Shown here one piece after another: positions 1 to 6,554 of a DNA stretch of 9,481 nucleotides. Under the pieces are notes generated by a model. That model worked only from the letters and a program-made list of their open reading frames with translations. It ran no database searches and was not told the DNA's origin. Position numbers and translations under genes: made by a program. The stretch is from CAZSXS01 sp964611385 (lineage in GTDB: Bacteria > Bacillota > Clostridia > Lachnospirales > CAYPQA01): the NCBI GenBank assembly GCA_964611385.1, contig CAZSXS010000108.1, forward strand, positions 1 to 9,481, read 5' to 3'. The stretch's first letter is position 1. Every line of letters starts with the position of its first letter.

Positions 1-50
<50 letters not shown>

Positions 51-107
51 ACGGTCTTTCTCTTTCTCTTCCCCTTCGAAATTTTTCTGCCATTCCGAAT
101 GTAGTTA

Positions 108-136
108 TTGATTCGCAAAAAAGACTATGGTATAAT
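108..136 (+). promoter_or_regulatory. Sigma-A-type promoter for the SCIFF operon
   Basis: A -35-like TTGATT (108-113) is separated by 17 bases from a perfect TATAAT (131-136). TGG directly before the -10 gives an extended -10 element. Transcription would start near 142-144 and leave an A/T-rich leader of about 55 bases before the precursor start at 199. It is the best promoter match I see in the window and probably drives the genes from the SCIFF peptide at least to recJ. Confidence 0.75.
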
Positions 137-198
137 GTGGCTGTTTTTGTAAACCAAAAATTTTGATAAAAAAACTATTATAATTAGGAGGAAACAAA

Positions 199-342
199 AT
201 GAAACATGTCAAAACTTTAAACACCTTAAAGCTTCAAAATACCATCGTGAAGGGTGGCTGCGGAGAGTGCCAGACCTCCTGCCAGTCTGCTTGTAAAACC
301 TCATGTACTGTGGCTAATCAAAGCTGCGAAAAGGTTAAGTAA
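199..342 (+). CDS. scfA: SCIFF ranthipeptide precursor (six-cysteine peptide)
   Basis: This 47-residue peptide is the RiPP precursor known as SCIFF (six cysteines in forty-five residues). Its cysteines lie at 21, 24, 28, 32, 36 and 43. The N-terminal part (MKHVKTLNTLKLQ) acts as the leader bound by the maturase, and GGCGECQTSC opens the cysteine-rich core. In the characterised clostridial homologue, as I recall, a thioether joins Cys32 and Thr37; both residues sit at the same numbers here. AGGAGG at 186-191, seven bases before ATG, is a strong ribosome binding site. The stop TAA directly abuts the maturase start, so the two are translationally linked. No dedicated protease or exporter lies beside it, and the biological role of SCIFF products is poorly understood. 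Family assignment is very secure; the crosslink position is inferred from the homologue. Confidence 0.95.
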   Translation: MKHVKTLNTLKLQNTIVKGGCGECQTSCQSACKTSCTVANQSCEKVK

Positions 343-1707
343 ATGATACACCAATTTAGCATGGGTGGGCTGTTTTTTGTGCTGGATGTCCATAGCGGTG
401 CCATCCATGTTGTTGATAAGCTGGTTTACGATCTGATTGAAACCGGTGTGGTTCAAAAGGATACGCCCATTCCTAGGGATGAACTTTTTGCGCGCAGTGG
501 ATGTGGCGCCTCTCGTGAGGAGTTTGATGAAGCTTGCGAGGAAGTGGAGGAGCTTATCAATCAGGGGCTTTTGTTTTCACAGGATCTGTACGGCGATCTT
601 GTGAAAACGATCAATAAGCCCGTGGTTAAGGCTCTTTGCCTTCATATTGCCCATGCCTGTAATTTAAGCTGTGCCTATTGCTTTGCTGGGGAGGGCCGCT
701 ACGGAAACGATAATAGCCTGATGAGCCTTGAAGTGGGCAAAAAGGCCGTTGATTTCTTGATTGAGCATTCCGGAAATAGGCGAAACCTGGAAATCGACTT
801 TTTCGGCGGCGAACCTACCCTGAATTTTGAGGTCGTAAAGGGAATTGTGGACTATGGCCGTCAGCGAGAGAAGGAAACCAATAAAAATTTCCGCTTTACC
901 CTCACCACCAATGGCTTGCTTCTGGATGAAGAAATGAAGGCCTATGTAAACAAGAATATGACCAATGTTGTCCTGAGCCTCGACGGCCGCAAGGAAGTCA
1001 ATGATATCATGCGCCGGACGAAAAACGGAAAAAGCTGCTATGACGAAATTCTGCCACGCTTCTTGGATATGGCCGAGAGTCGGAATCAAACCAATTATTA
1101 CGTTCGGGGGACCTTTACCAGGAAAAACCTGGACTTTTCCGAGGATGTCACCCATTTGGCGGATCTGGGCTTCACCCAGATCTCTGTTGAACCGGTGGTG
1201 GCCCCCCCGCAAGAGGACTATGCCCTGCGGGACGAGGACGCTGACATTTTGTACAAGGAATATGAGCGTCTGGCTGATCAAATGCTAGAGTACAGGGAGC
1301 AGCAAAAACCCTTTAACTTTTTCCATTTTAATGTAGACTTTACAGGAGGCTCCTGCGTTTCCAAGCGGGTTCGGGGCTGCGGTGCCGGTTCCGAATACCT
1401 GGCCGTTACGCCCGAAGGAGATCTTTACCCCTGTCACCAGTTTGTGGGGAACAAGGACTTTCGATTGGGTTCGGTTTTTGAGGGCTATACCTTGCGGGAG
1501 GAGTTTTTATCCTGCAACATATACACAAAGAATGAGTGTAAGAATTGCTGGGCAAAAATGTATTGTTCGGGCGGTTGTGCGGCCAACGCCTACAACCAAA
1601 ACGGTGATATCAATTCCCCTTACGAGCTTGGATGCAAGCTTGCACGCAAAAGAATAGAATGCGCGATCTACTTATACGCAAAAAACACTAAGGAGGTTAA
1701 TTCATGA
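343..1707 (+). CDS. scfB: SCIFF maturase, radical SAM/SPASM thioether-forming enzyme
   Basis: This 454-residue enzyme installs thioether crosslinks in the SCIFF precursor encoded just upstream. Residues about 1-90 fit a precursor-recognition (RRE) domain. The radical SAM cluster motif CxxxCxxC is C106, C110 and C113, followed by GGEP (155-158), which helps bind S-adenosylmethionine. The C-terminal SPASM region holds cysteines at 338, 346, 364, 391, 399, 402, 408, 412 and 431, enough for two auxiliary 4Fe-4S clusters. All expected ligands appear present, so the enzyme should be active under anaerobic, reducing conditions in the cytoplasm. Its ATG directly follows the precursor stop, with only a weak AAGG (331-334) upstream. 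Expression probably depends on coupling and may be lower than that of the peptide. Its last codons overlap secD as ATGA. Confidence 0.94.
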   Translation: MIHQFSMGGLFFVLDVHSGAIHVVDKLVYDLIETGVVQKDTPIPRDELFARSGCGASREEFDEACEEVEELINQGLLFSQDLYGDLVKTINKPVVKALCLHIAHACNLSCAYCFAGEGRYGNDNSLMSLEVGKKAVDFLIEHSGNRRNLEIDFFGGEPTLNFEVVKGIVDYGRQREKETNKNFRFTLTTNGLLLDEEMKAYVNKNMTNVVLSLDGRKEVNDIMRRTKNGKSCYDEILPRFLDMAESRNQTNYYVRGTFTRKNLDFSEDVTHLADLGFTQISVEPVVAPPQEDYALRDEDADILYKEYERLADQMLEYREQQKPFNFFHFNVDFTGGSCVSKRVRGCGAGSEYLAVTPEGDLYPCHQFVGNKDFRLGSVFEGYTLREEFLSCNIYTKNECKNCWAKMYCSGGCAANAYNQNGDINSPYELGCKLARKRIECAIYLYAKNTKEVNS

Positions 1708-2942
1708 AAGGCAAAAGCATGGGTACACTTTTGATACTCTTGGTTGCAGTCGTCTTGCTGGGGGTTTTATCTGTCTTCGGCGTCGGGCGAAAGGGAACCT
1801 TTTCCTATGAGAATATTCGCCAGGGGCTGGATTTAAAAGGCGGTGTCAGTATCACCTACGAAGCGGACAAGGAGACCCCCACTCCGGATGAAATGAGTTC
1901 TGCTATTTCTTTGATTCGTGATCGTCTTGACCGTAGAGGCTACACAGAAGCAGAGGTAGCAAAACAAAACGATAATCGCATCCGCGTGGATATCCCCGGT
2001 GTGCAAGACGCAGAAACCGCCATCAAGGAAATTGGCCAAACAGCACAGCTTTTCTTCACAGACGAGGCAGATAATGTACTTTTGACTGGTAAAGACGTGG
2101 TAAACGCTTCCAAGCAAATTCAAAACAGCCGCACAGGTACCGGAGCCGGTGATATCGTGGTTGCTCTTGAGTTTTCCGATGAAGGGAAAAAGCTCTTTGA
2201 GGAAGCTACCGGCAACAATATCGGTAAAAAAATTCTTATCAAACTGGATCAGGATACCATCAGCGATCCTAACGTAAACGAAAAGATCATCGGTGGTAAC
2301 GCCGTGATTCAAGGCGGATTTACCGCTGAGTATGCTGAAGAGCTGGCTGCCTTGATTCGTGCCGGTTCCCTGCCCTTTGCCTTGAATGTAATCGAAATGA
2401 ACAATGTAGGCGCAAGACTGGGTGCAGATGCCCTTTCCTCCAGCCTGATTGCCGGTGTAATCGGCGCTGTTTTAGTGCTTCTCTTTATGTGTGTTATCTA
2501 CAGGGTTTCCGGCCTTGCTGCCGATATCGCCCTTGTTGTTTACATGGTATTAGTGCTGCTCATTTTAAGCCTCTTCAACATTACCCTTACCCTTCCTGGT
2601 ATTGCTGGTATTATTCTTTCCGTCGGTATGGCTGTGGATGCGAATATCGTTATCTTTGAGCGGCTTCGAGAGGAAATCGCTGCGGGTCGCAGTATGAAAT
2701 ATGCCGTTGATTCAGGCTTTTCAAGAGCCTTCCCCGCAATTTTGGACGGAAACGTAACCACCCTTATTGCTGCCGCTGTTTTGTTCTGGCTTGGGACAGG
2801 CCCCATCAAGGGCTTTGCTCAAACCCTTTCCATCGGTATCATCATCTCTATGTTTACCGCTCTTGTGGTTACTAGACTCGTCATACGTTCCTTCGTAGGC
2901 TTGGGTCTCAGCAATCCAAAGCTGTACGCCGGTGTTAAATAA
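1704..2942 (+). CDS. secD: Protein translocase subunit SecD
   Basis: SecD is half of the SecDF membrane complex, which uses the proton motive force to help pull secreted proteins through SecYEG. The 412 residues give one N-terminal membrane segment (about 7-27), a large extracytoplasmic P1 region (about 35-235) with the DLKGG signature at 43-47, and five further membrane segments from about 247. Conserved RND-type motifs are visible: GMAVDANIVIFERLREE (308-324), ILDGNVTTLIAA (346-357) and the GPIKGFA stretch (366-372). The length is normal for a Firmicutes SecD that is not fused to SecF. AGGAGG at 1691-1696, seven bases before ATG, supports this start, and ATGA overlaps the maturase stop. I see no yajC upstream, unlike many bacteria. 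Confidence 0.95.
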   Translation: MKGKSMGTLLILLVAVVLLGVLSVFGVGRKGTFSYENIRQGLDLKGGVSITYEADKETPTPDEMSSAISLIRDRLDRRGYTEAEVAKQNDNRIRVDIPGVQDAETAIKEIGQTAQLFFTDEADNVLLTGKDVVNASKQIQNSRTGTGAGDIVVALEFSDEGKKLFEEATGNNIGKKILIKLDQDTISDPNVNEKIIGGNAVIQGGFTAEYAEELAALIRAGSLPFALNVIEMNNVGARLGADALSSSLIAGVIGAVLVLLFMCVIYRVSGLAADIALVVYMVLVLLILSLFNITLTLPGIAGIILSVGMAVDANIVIFERLREEIAAGRSMKYAVDSGFSRAFPAILDGNVTTLIAAAVLFWLGTGPIKGFAQTLSIGIIISMFTALVVTRLVIRSFVGLGLSNPKLYAGVK

Positions 2943-2952
2943 TAATAGAAAG

Positions 2953-2964
2953 CGGCAATCGCCG
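2953..2964 (+). promoter_or_regulatory. Short hairpin just upstream of the secF ribosome binding site
   Basis: CGGC (2953-2956) can pair with GCCG (2961-2964) across the four-base loop AATC. It sits three bases before the GGAGG of secF, in the 36-base gap after secD. The stem is only four base pairs and could be chance; it is listed because similar hairpins precede the SD of apt and the ABC ATPase. Confidence 0.35.
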
Positions 2965-2967
2965 GAT

Positions 2968-2972
2968 GGAGG
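2968..2972 (+). promoter_or_regulatory. secF ribosome binding site, decides the start codon
   Basis: GGAGG occupies 2968-2972. The first in-frame ATG (2973) touches it with no spacer, whereas the second ATG (2979) lies six bases downstream, which is normal spacing. The second ATG is therefore the better start. Confidence 0.7.
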
Positions 2973-2978
2973 ATGAAA

Positions 2979-3884
2979 ATGAAAATAATCGACAACAGAA
3001 TGAAATATTTTTATATTTCCGCAGCTATAATCGGCTTAGGGATTATATTTATGATTGTAAATGCCGTGATGGGAAAAGGGCCTTTTAACTATGATGTAGA
3101 CTTTATCGGCGGTACGTCCATCCAGATGGATATCGGGAAGGATTTCAACAACACAGATATTATCGCCACCATCAATGAAGTAACAGGGCAAACCAGCCCC
3201 CAGGTTCAAAAGGTGCTGGGCTCTAACAAGGTAAGCATTAAAATGAAGTCTGTAGATCAGGAAACCAGAATGAGCTTGGTCAACAAGCTGATTGAAAACT
3301 ATGGTTTGAACCAAGATGCTGTCTTGGAAGTTTCCGATGTCAGCGCCACCATCAGTAGTGAGATGCAGTCCAAGGCGCTTTTGGCTCTGCTTGTGGCCTG
3401 TATCGCTATGCTGATCTATGTTTCCTTCCGTTTCAAGGATTTAAGCATGGGTGCCAGCGCCATCTTGGCTTTGGTGCATGATGCTTTGGTGGTTTTGTCA
3501 GCTTACTCCATTTTGCGGATACAGATGAACTATGCTTTTATCGCCGCTATTTTGACCATCGTAGGTTACTCCATTAACTCAACCATCGTTATCTTTGATC
3601 GTGTACGCGAAAATCGTGCTTTATTGAAAAGGGCTACCCGTATGGAGCTTATTGATAAGAGCGTAAATCAGACCTTAAGAAGATCAGTTTACACCTCTTT
3701 AACCACGCTTTTGACCTTACTCTTCCTTTATGTCTTAGGCGTGCCTTCAATCAAGGTCTTTACTCTGCCTATCATCATCGGTATCGTTTGCGGAACCTAT
3801 TCTTCCGTATTCCTGGCTGGTTCCTTCTGGTATATTTTTACCCAAAGGCCTGTCAAAGAAGTGGCTACTGAAAATGCAAAATAA
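2979..3884 (+). CDS. secF: Protein translocase subunit SecF
   Basis: SecF partners SecD in the proton-driven membrane complex that assists Sec-dependent protein export. From ATG 2979 it has 301 residues: an N-terminal membrane segment (about 10-30), the conserved DFIGGTSIQ (41-49), an extracytoplasmic P4 region to about 130, and five more membrane segments. Family motifs include VHDALV (166-171), VGYSINSTIVIFDRVREN (195-212) and TSLTTLLTLLFLYVLG (239-254). Length and layout are typical of an unfused SecF. The alternative ATG at 2973 adds only Met-Lys and lacks a spacer from the SD. The 3' end overlaps recJ by 11 bases, so secD, secF and recJ are probably co-transcribed and the last two translationally coupled. 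Confidence 0.94.
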   Translation: MKIIDNRMKYFYISAAIIGLGIIFMIVNAVMGKGPFNYDVDFIGGTSIQMDIGKDFNNTDIIATINEVTGQTSPQVQKVLGSNKVSIKMKSVDQETRMSLVNKLIENYGLNQDAVLEVSDVSATISSEMQSKALLALLVACIAMLIYVSFRFKDLSMGASAILALVHDALVVLSAYSILRIQMNYAFIAAILTIVGYSINSTIVIFDRVRENRALLKRATRMELIDKSVNQTLRRSVYTSLTTLLTLLFLYVLGVPSIKVFTLPIIIGIVCGTYSSVFLAGSFWYIFTQRPVKEVATENAK

Positions 3885-5640
3885 GATGAAAACCATAAAA
3901 CCAAAATGGCTGCTGAAAAAGACGGCCTGCGACTTAGTGCTTATGTCCAAGGTATTGGGCATAAGCACTATTACTGCTCAGGTATTAGCCAACAGGGGAC
4001 TTCTGGATAAGAATTCCACCCTGCGTTTTTTAAATCCAAGCCTTTCCGCTCTTTCCGATATTCAAATCATGAAAGATGTGCCAAAGGCCTTTTCTATTAT
4101 TGACGAGGCCATTCGCTTGGGAGAAAAGATTGTGGTCTATGGCGACTATGATGTGGACGGCGTCATGAGCACCACCATCCTTTACAAAAGCCTCCTACAC
4201 TGTGGGGCAAAGGTGGATTTCTACATTCCTGGTCGGTCGGAAGGCTACGGGCTTAACGAAAAAGCAATCCGTAAGCTCCATCAGGAAGGTGCACAACTCA
4301 TCATCACCTGTGACAACGGCGTAGCTGCTGTTTCGGAAATCGACTTGGCTATTGGCCTGGGTCTGAAAGTAGTTGTCATTGACCACCACGAAGCCCCAGA
4401 TCCTCTTCCAAACGCCACCGCTCTTGTAGACCCCAAACAAAAAAACTGCCCATATCCCTTTAAACTCTATTGCGCTGCCGGTCTTTCATATAGATTTGTG
4501 CAGTCTTTTTTTAGCTTTAAGGGAATTTTTTTCGTGTACAACGAGGAGTTTTTGGCTCTGGCAACCATCGCCACCTTTTGCGACGTGGTAGAGCTTTTAG
4601 ACGAAAACCGGATTCTGGCTAAAAACGGGCTTGCAGTCTTAAACAAAAACAAGAAGCTGAATCTGGGACTCTACACCCTAATGGAGAAGAGAAACTTGCT
4701 CCACAAAAGCATTTCCCCCTTTGATATCGGCTTTGTCATTGGGCCTTGCATCAATGCAACCGGGCGGCTTTCAAACGCAAGCTTGGCGGTACGGCTTTTG
4801 ACTGAGAAGGATCCAGAGCAGGCCGGGCTTCTGGCGGAGCAGCTGATAACCCTTAACGAGGAGAGGAAGCTATTAACTACCGAGGCCATAGACGAAGCGA
4901 TCCGCTTGATTGAAAGTACAGACATCAAGAGCCATTTGGTATACGTCTTATTTTCTGAGAGCATACACGAAAGCATTGCGGGAATCGTGGCGGGGCGGAT
5001 TCGGGACAGGTTTTTTCACCCGACCATTGTGTTGACTCAATGCGAGGGTTTTGCCAAGGGCTCTGCTCGTTCCATCGACGGCTACAACATCTACACCGCG
5101 CTAGCAGAGCATCAGAGCTTATATCTGCATTTCGGCGGTCACTCCATGGCAGCCGGGCTGAGTTTGGTGAGTGAGAACGTGGAGGTTTTACAGCAAAAAT
5201 TAAACGAAGCCTGTCCGCTAACGGAAAGCGATTTCTGCCCCGTACTGAGGATAGACAAAGAACTACCACTTTCGTATATTACATATGAACTGGCAACGGA
5301 GTTAAACAGCCTTGCCCCCTTTGGCAAGGCCAACCACGAGCCACTCTTTGGCACAAAGAATCAAAAGGTCATCAGTTTACGGGTCATCGAAGAAAAAAAC
5401 ACCCTTATCTTTGAATTTGAAGACAAGAGGGTCTTTAAAGCGATCTGCTTCGGAAAGGTAGACTACTTTGCAGAGCTTTTAGAGGAAAACTTCGATGGCT
5501 ACACCTGCGAAAAAATATTCAATGGATTTTTGGGAAACGTTGAGCTTTTCCTGGACATACTATACTCAATTGAAATCAACGAGTACAACAACGACGTATC
5601 CGTACAGCTCAGGCTAAAAGATTTTAGGATATCGAAGTGA
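3874..5640 (+). CDS. recJ: Single-stranded-DNA-specific exonuclease RecJ
   Basis: RecJ degrades single-stranded DNA 5' to 3' in recombination and repair. The 588 residues match the usual bacterial core length. The DHH phosphoesterase domain shows DYDVDG (91-96), CDNG (146-149) and DHH (170-172), the metal-binding motifs. GRLSNAS (297-303) and DVVEL (237-241) are further conserved positions. The DHHA1 nucleic-acid-binding part has GSARSI (396-401) and GGHSMAAG (421-428). An OB-fold-like C-terminal domain starts near 455. No frameshift or missing catalytic motif is seen. The start overlaps secF by 11 bases with no clear Shine-Dalgarno, so initiation probably relies on coupling; ATG 3886 would be a slightly shorter alternative. 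The secF-recJ-apt order is familiar from Clostridia, as far as I recall, and does not imply a shared pathway. Confidence 0.95.
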   Translation: MQNKMKTIKPKWLLKKTACDLVLMSKVLGISTITAQVLANRGLLDKNSTLRFLNPSLSALSDIQIMKDVPKAFSIIDEAIRLGEKIVVYGDYDVDGVMSTTILYKSLLHCGAKVDFYIPGRSEGYGLNEKAIRKLHQEGAQLIITCDNGVAAVSEIDLAIGLGLKVVVIDHHEAPDPLPNATALVDPKQKNCPYPFKLYCAAGLSYRFVQSFFSFKGIFFVYNEEFLALATIATFCDVVELLDENRILAKNGLAVLNKNKKLNLGLYTLMEKRNLLHKSISPFDIGFVIGPCINATGRLSNASLAVRLLTEKDPEQAGLLAEQLITLNEERKLLTTEAIDEAIRLIESTDIKSHLVYVLFSESIHESIAGIVAGRIRDRFFHPTIVLTQCEGFAKGSARSIDGYNIYTALAEHQSLYLHFGGHSMAAGLSLVSENVEVLQQKLNEACPLTESDFCPVLRIDKELPLSYITYELATELNSLAPFGKANHEPLFGTKNQKVISLRVIEEKNTLIFEFEDKRVFKAICFGKVDYFAELLEENFDGYTCEKIFNGFLGNVELFLDILYSIEINEYNNDVSVQLRLKDFRISK

Positions 5641-5668
5641 AAAAGAGATAAAAACCGGTAAGAAGCAC

Positions 5669-5674
5669 TATAAT
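5669..5674 (+). promoter_or_regulatory. Possible -10 element upstream of apt
   Basis: A perfect TATAAT lies 31 bases before the apt start, but the region 15-19 bases upstream (AGATAA and neighbours) does not resemble TTGACA and there is no extended -10. A start near 5681 would fall inside the hairpin at 5677-5689. It is either a weak secondary promoter or chance. Confidence 0.25.
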
Positions 5675-5676
5675 AT

Positions 5677-5689
5677 GCGGCTATGCCGC
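5677..5689 (+). promoter_or_regulatory. GC-rich hairpin just upstream of the apt ribosome binding site
   Basis: GCGGC (5677-5681) pairs perfectly with GCCGC (5685-5689) around the three-base loop TAT. TTTT and then GGAGGG (5694-5699) follow directly. The T run is too short for a convincing terminator. The position suggests an effect on ribosome access, mRNA end stability or partial attenuation between recJ and apt. Confidence 0.5.
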
Positions 5690-5693
5690 TTTT

Positions 5694-5699
5694 GGAGGG
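5694..5699 (+). promoter_or_regulatory. apt ribosome binding site, decides the start codon
   Basis: GGAGGG at 5694-5699 is five bases before ATG 5705. An in-frame upstream ATG at 5675 lies before this site, overlaps the hairpin and has no SD of its own, so 5705 is preferred. Confidence 0.8.
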
Positions 5700-5704
5700 T
5701 ATAT

Positions 5705-6319
5705 ATGGATAACAATGCAGAATTGAACAAAGGGGTGCACGAAGGGACACTCGAAGGGTTATGCACTGAGGTACACGCAGGCATTACAGAAAACTCCAAG
5801 GAAGAATTGGACATCAAGACCGGGATCAGAACCATTGTGGACTTTCCGTCGGAAGGGATCTTGTTTCGGGATATTACCACGCTTTTGCAGGAGCCTGTTT
5901 ATTTGAAGGCGGCTATTGAAAAAATGCAGAAGCTTACCGAAGGTATGGAGTTTGATTTGATTGTGGGACCGGAGTCAAGAGGCTTTATTTTCGGAATGCC
6001 TCTGGCTTATAACTTGGGGAAGGGCTTTATTCCCATAAGGAAAAAAGGAAAGCTTCCCCACAAGACCATGAGCAAGACCTATGATCTGGAATACGGAAGT
6101 GCTACCATTGAAATTCATGAGGATGCCATACAAAGAGGGCAAAGGGTTGTTGTGGTAGATGACCTTCTTGCCACAGGCGGTACTTCCAAGGCCATCACAG
6201 ACCTAATTACGGAAATGGGTGGTGTCGTTTCCGGCCTAGTGTTTTTGATTGAATTGGAGAGTTTAAAAGGTCGGGACGTATTGAAAGATTTTGTTTGTCA
6301 ATCAGTCGTGCAATATTAG
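5705..6319 (+). CDS. apt: Adenine phosphoribosyltransferase with N-terminal extension
   Basis: Apt salvages adenine by converting it with PRPP to AMP and pyrophosphate in the cytoplasm. The catalytic core starts near residue 35: FPSEGILFRDIT (47-58), PESRGFIFG (89-97), the flexible-loop stretch RKKGKLP (112-118), YDLEYG (126-131) and the PRPP-binding motif VVVVDDLLATGGT (148-160). The family is usually about 170-180 residues, while this protein has 204. The excess is an N-terminal tail of about 30 residues rich in Glu, Gly and Asn, containing the related pieces GVHEGTLEG and EVHAGI. The strong SD before ATG 5705 makes the tail likely to be translated. It follows recJ by 64 bases and is probably read from the same transcript. 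In many Firmicutes relA follows, but not here. Confidence 0.93.
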   Translation: MDNNAELNKGVHEGTLEGLCTEVHAGITENSKEELDIKTGIRTIVDFPSEGILFRDITTLLQEPVYLKAAIEKMQKLTEGMEFDLIVGPESRGFIFGMPLAYNLGKGFIPIRKKGKLPHKTMSKTYDLEYGSATIEIHEDAIQRGQRVVVVDDLLATGGTSKAITDLITEMGGVVSGLVFLIELESLKGRDVLKDFVCQSVVQY

Positions 6320-6408
6320 TCTGGAAAAAAGCTCTTTCTAAATCTTCGAGGGTTCACCACCTCAAATCCATGGCCTGCTTTTTTAATACGAAAACACGAT
6401 AGCCATGG

Positions 6409-6427
6409 CCAGCGGAAGCTCGCTTGG
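6409..6427 (+). other. Terminal hairpin inside the foldback
   Basis: CCAGCG (6409-6414) pairs with CGCTTGG (6421-6427), leaving one bulged T and the six-base loop GAAGCT. It lies near the centre of the 6333-6500 foldback and would cap it. CCATG (6403-6407) can also pair with CATGG (6438-6442) just outside, continuing the stem. Confidence 0.45.
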
Positions 6428-6448
6428 ATTTTTCATGCATGGTAGCGG

Positions 6449-6489
6449 GTGAAAGCAGCCATGGGCTGTTGAAAGGTGGAAGGAGGGGG
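6449..6489 (+). repeat. Direct repeat copy A with hairpin and orphan SD
   Basis: This copy reads TGAAAGCAGCC, ATG loop, GGCTGT, then AAGGTGGA and the purine run AGGAGGGGG (6481-6489). CAGCC (6456-6460) and GGCTG (6464-6468) form a hairpin. The SD-like run has no start codon at a usable distance (the next ATG is at 6510), so it looks like a remnant or duplicate of the leader in copy B (6523-6549). Confidence 0.5.
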
Positions 6490-6522
6490 TTTTAGAAAGA
6501 CTCATTTTCATGAAGGTGGACG

Positions 6523-6549
6523 AATGAAACAGCCAAGGGCTGTAGGAGG
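6523..6549 (+). repeat. Direct repeat copy B: hairpin plus ABC ATPase SD
   Basis: ATGAAACAGCC, AAG loop, then GGCTGT and AGGAGG repeats the hairpin motif of copy A. The stem ACAGCC (6529-6534) with GGCTGT (6538-6543) is a perfect six base pairs with a three-base loop. AGGAGG (6544-6549) follows with no gap and lies five bases before the ATPase start at 6555. The hairpin could influence ribosome loading. Confidence 0.55.
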
Positions 6550-6553
6550 ATAG
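6524..6553 (+). CDS. Possible nine-codon leader ORF before the ABC ATPase
   Basis: ATG at 6524 opens a nine-codon frame (MKQPRAVGG) ending in TAG at 6551-6553, one base before the ATPase ATG at 6555. AAGGTGG (6513-6519) could serve as its ribosome binding site, four bases upstream. The frame runs through the hairpin and the ATPase SD, so its translation would melt the hairpin and might couple to the ATPase. The peptide resembles nothing I know. A frame this short can easily arise by chance. Confidence 0.25.
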   Translation: MKQPRAVGG

Positions 6554-6554
6554 T

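Larger units (their letters stand above)
6333..6500. repeat. Long imperfect foldback (inverted repeat, about 168 bases)
   Basis: Three arm segments pair in nested order. TCTTTCTAAA (6333-6342) is the exact reverse complement of TTTAGAAAGA (6491-6500). CCACCT (6357-6362) pairs with AGGTGG (6474-6479), followed by CAA with TTG. CCATGGCCTGCTTT (6368-6381) pairs with AAAGCAGCCATGG (6452-6464), giving 13 base pairs with a single bulged C. Nested order over about 50 bases per arm is hard to get by chance. It could be a folded RNA (leader or small RNA) or a MITE-like element. No clear target-site duplication is visible beyond a CTC at 6332-6334 and 6501-6503. Confidence 0.6.
6320..6554 (+). other. 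Intergenic region rich in inverted and direct repeats
   Basis: The 235 bases between apt and the ABC ATPase contain no ordinary gene and no convincing promoter or intrinsic terminator. Three CCATGG sites, a large foldback, a repeated hairpin motif and a nine-codon mini-ORF fill most of it, each listed separately. The density of pairing suggests a structured RNA leader or a small mobile-type element rather than neutral spacer. I do not recognise a named RNA family. Confidence 0.6.

Noticed and set aside
179..184. Second TATAAT just before the SCIFF precursor
   Set aside because: It runs into the Shine-Dalgarno, has no -35 at a suitable distance, and would give a transcript lacking the ribosome binding site.
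664..1281. Minus-strand open frame of about 205 codons opposite the maturase gene
   Set aside because: It lies wholly within scfB, has no recognisable family motif and is explained as a codon-composition shadow of the strong plus-strand gene.
1833..2312. Minus-strand open frame of about 159 codons opposite secD
   Set aside because: It is fully contained in a clear secD and shows no family features.
6320..6390. Intrinsic terminator after apt ending in the T run at 6379-6384
   Set aside because: Only a weak four-base stem (GAGG with CCTC) can form before the T run, and the same bases pair better in the larger foldback.
6333..6500. CRISPR array or tandem-repeat array
   Set aside because: The repeats are inverted or occur only twice and have no regular spacer pattern.
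6333..6500. Insertion sequence remnant
   Set aside because: No transposase fragment is visible in any frame and no convincing target-site duplication flanks the arms; a MITE-like origin is left as an open possibility only.
6320..6554. T-box riboswitch upstream of the exporter
   Set aside because: The conserved T-box sequence (AGGGTGGNACCGCG-like) is absent and no terminator/antiterminator pair is evident.
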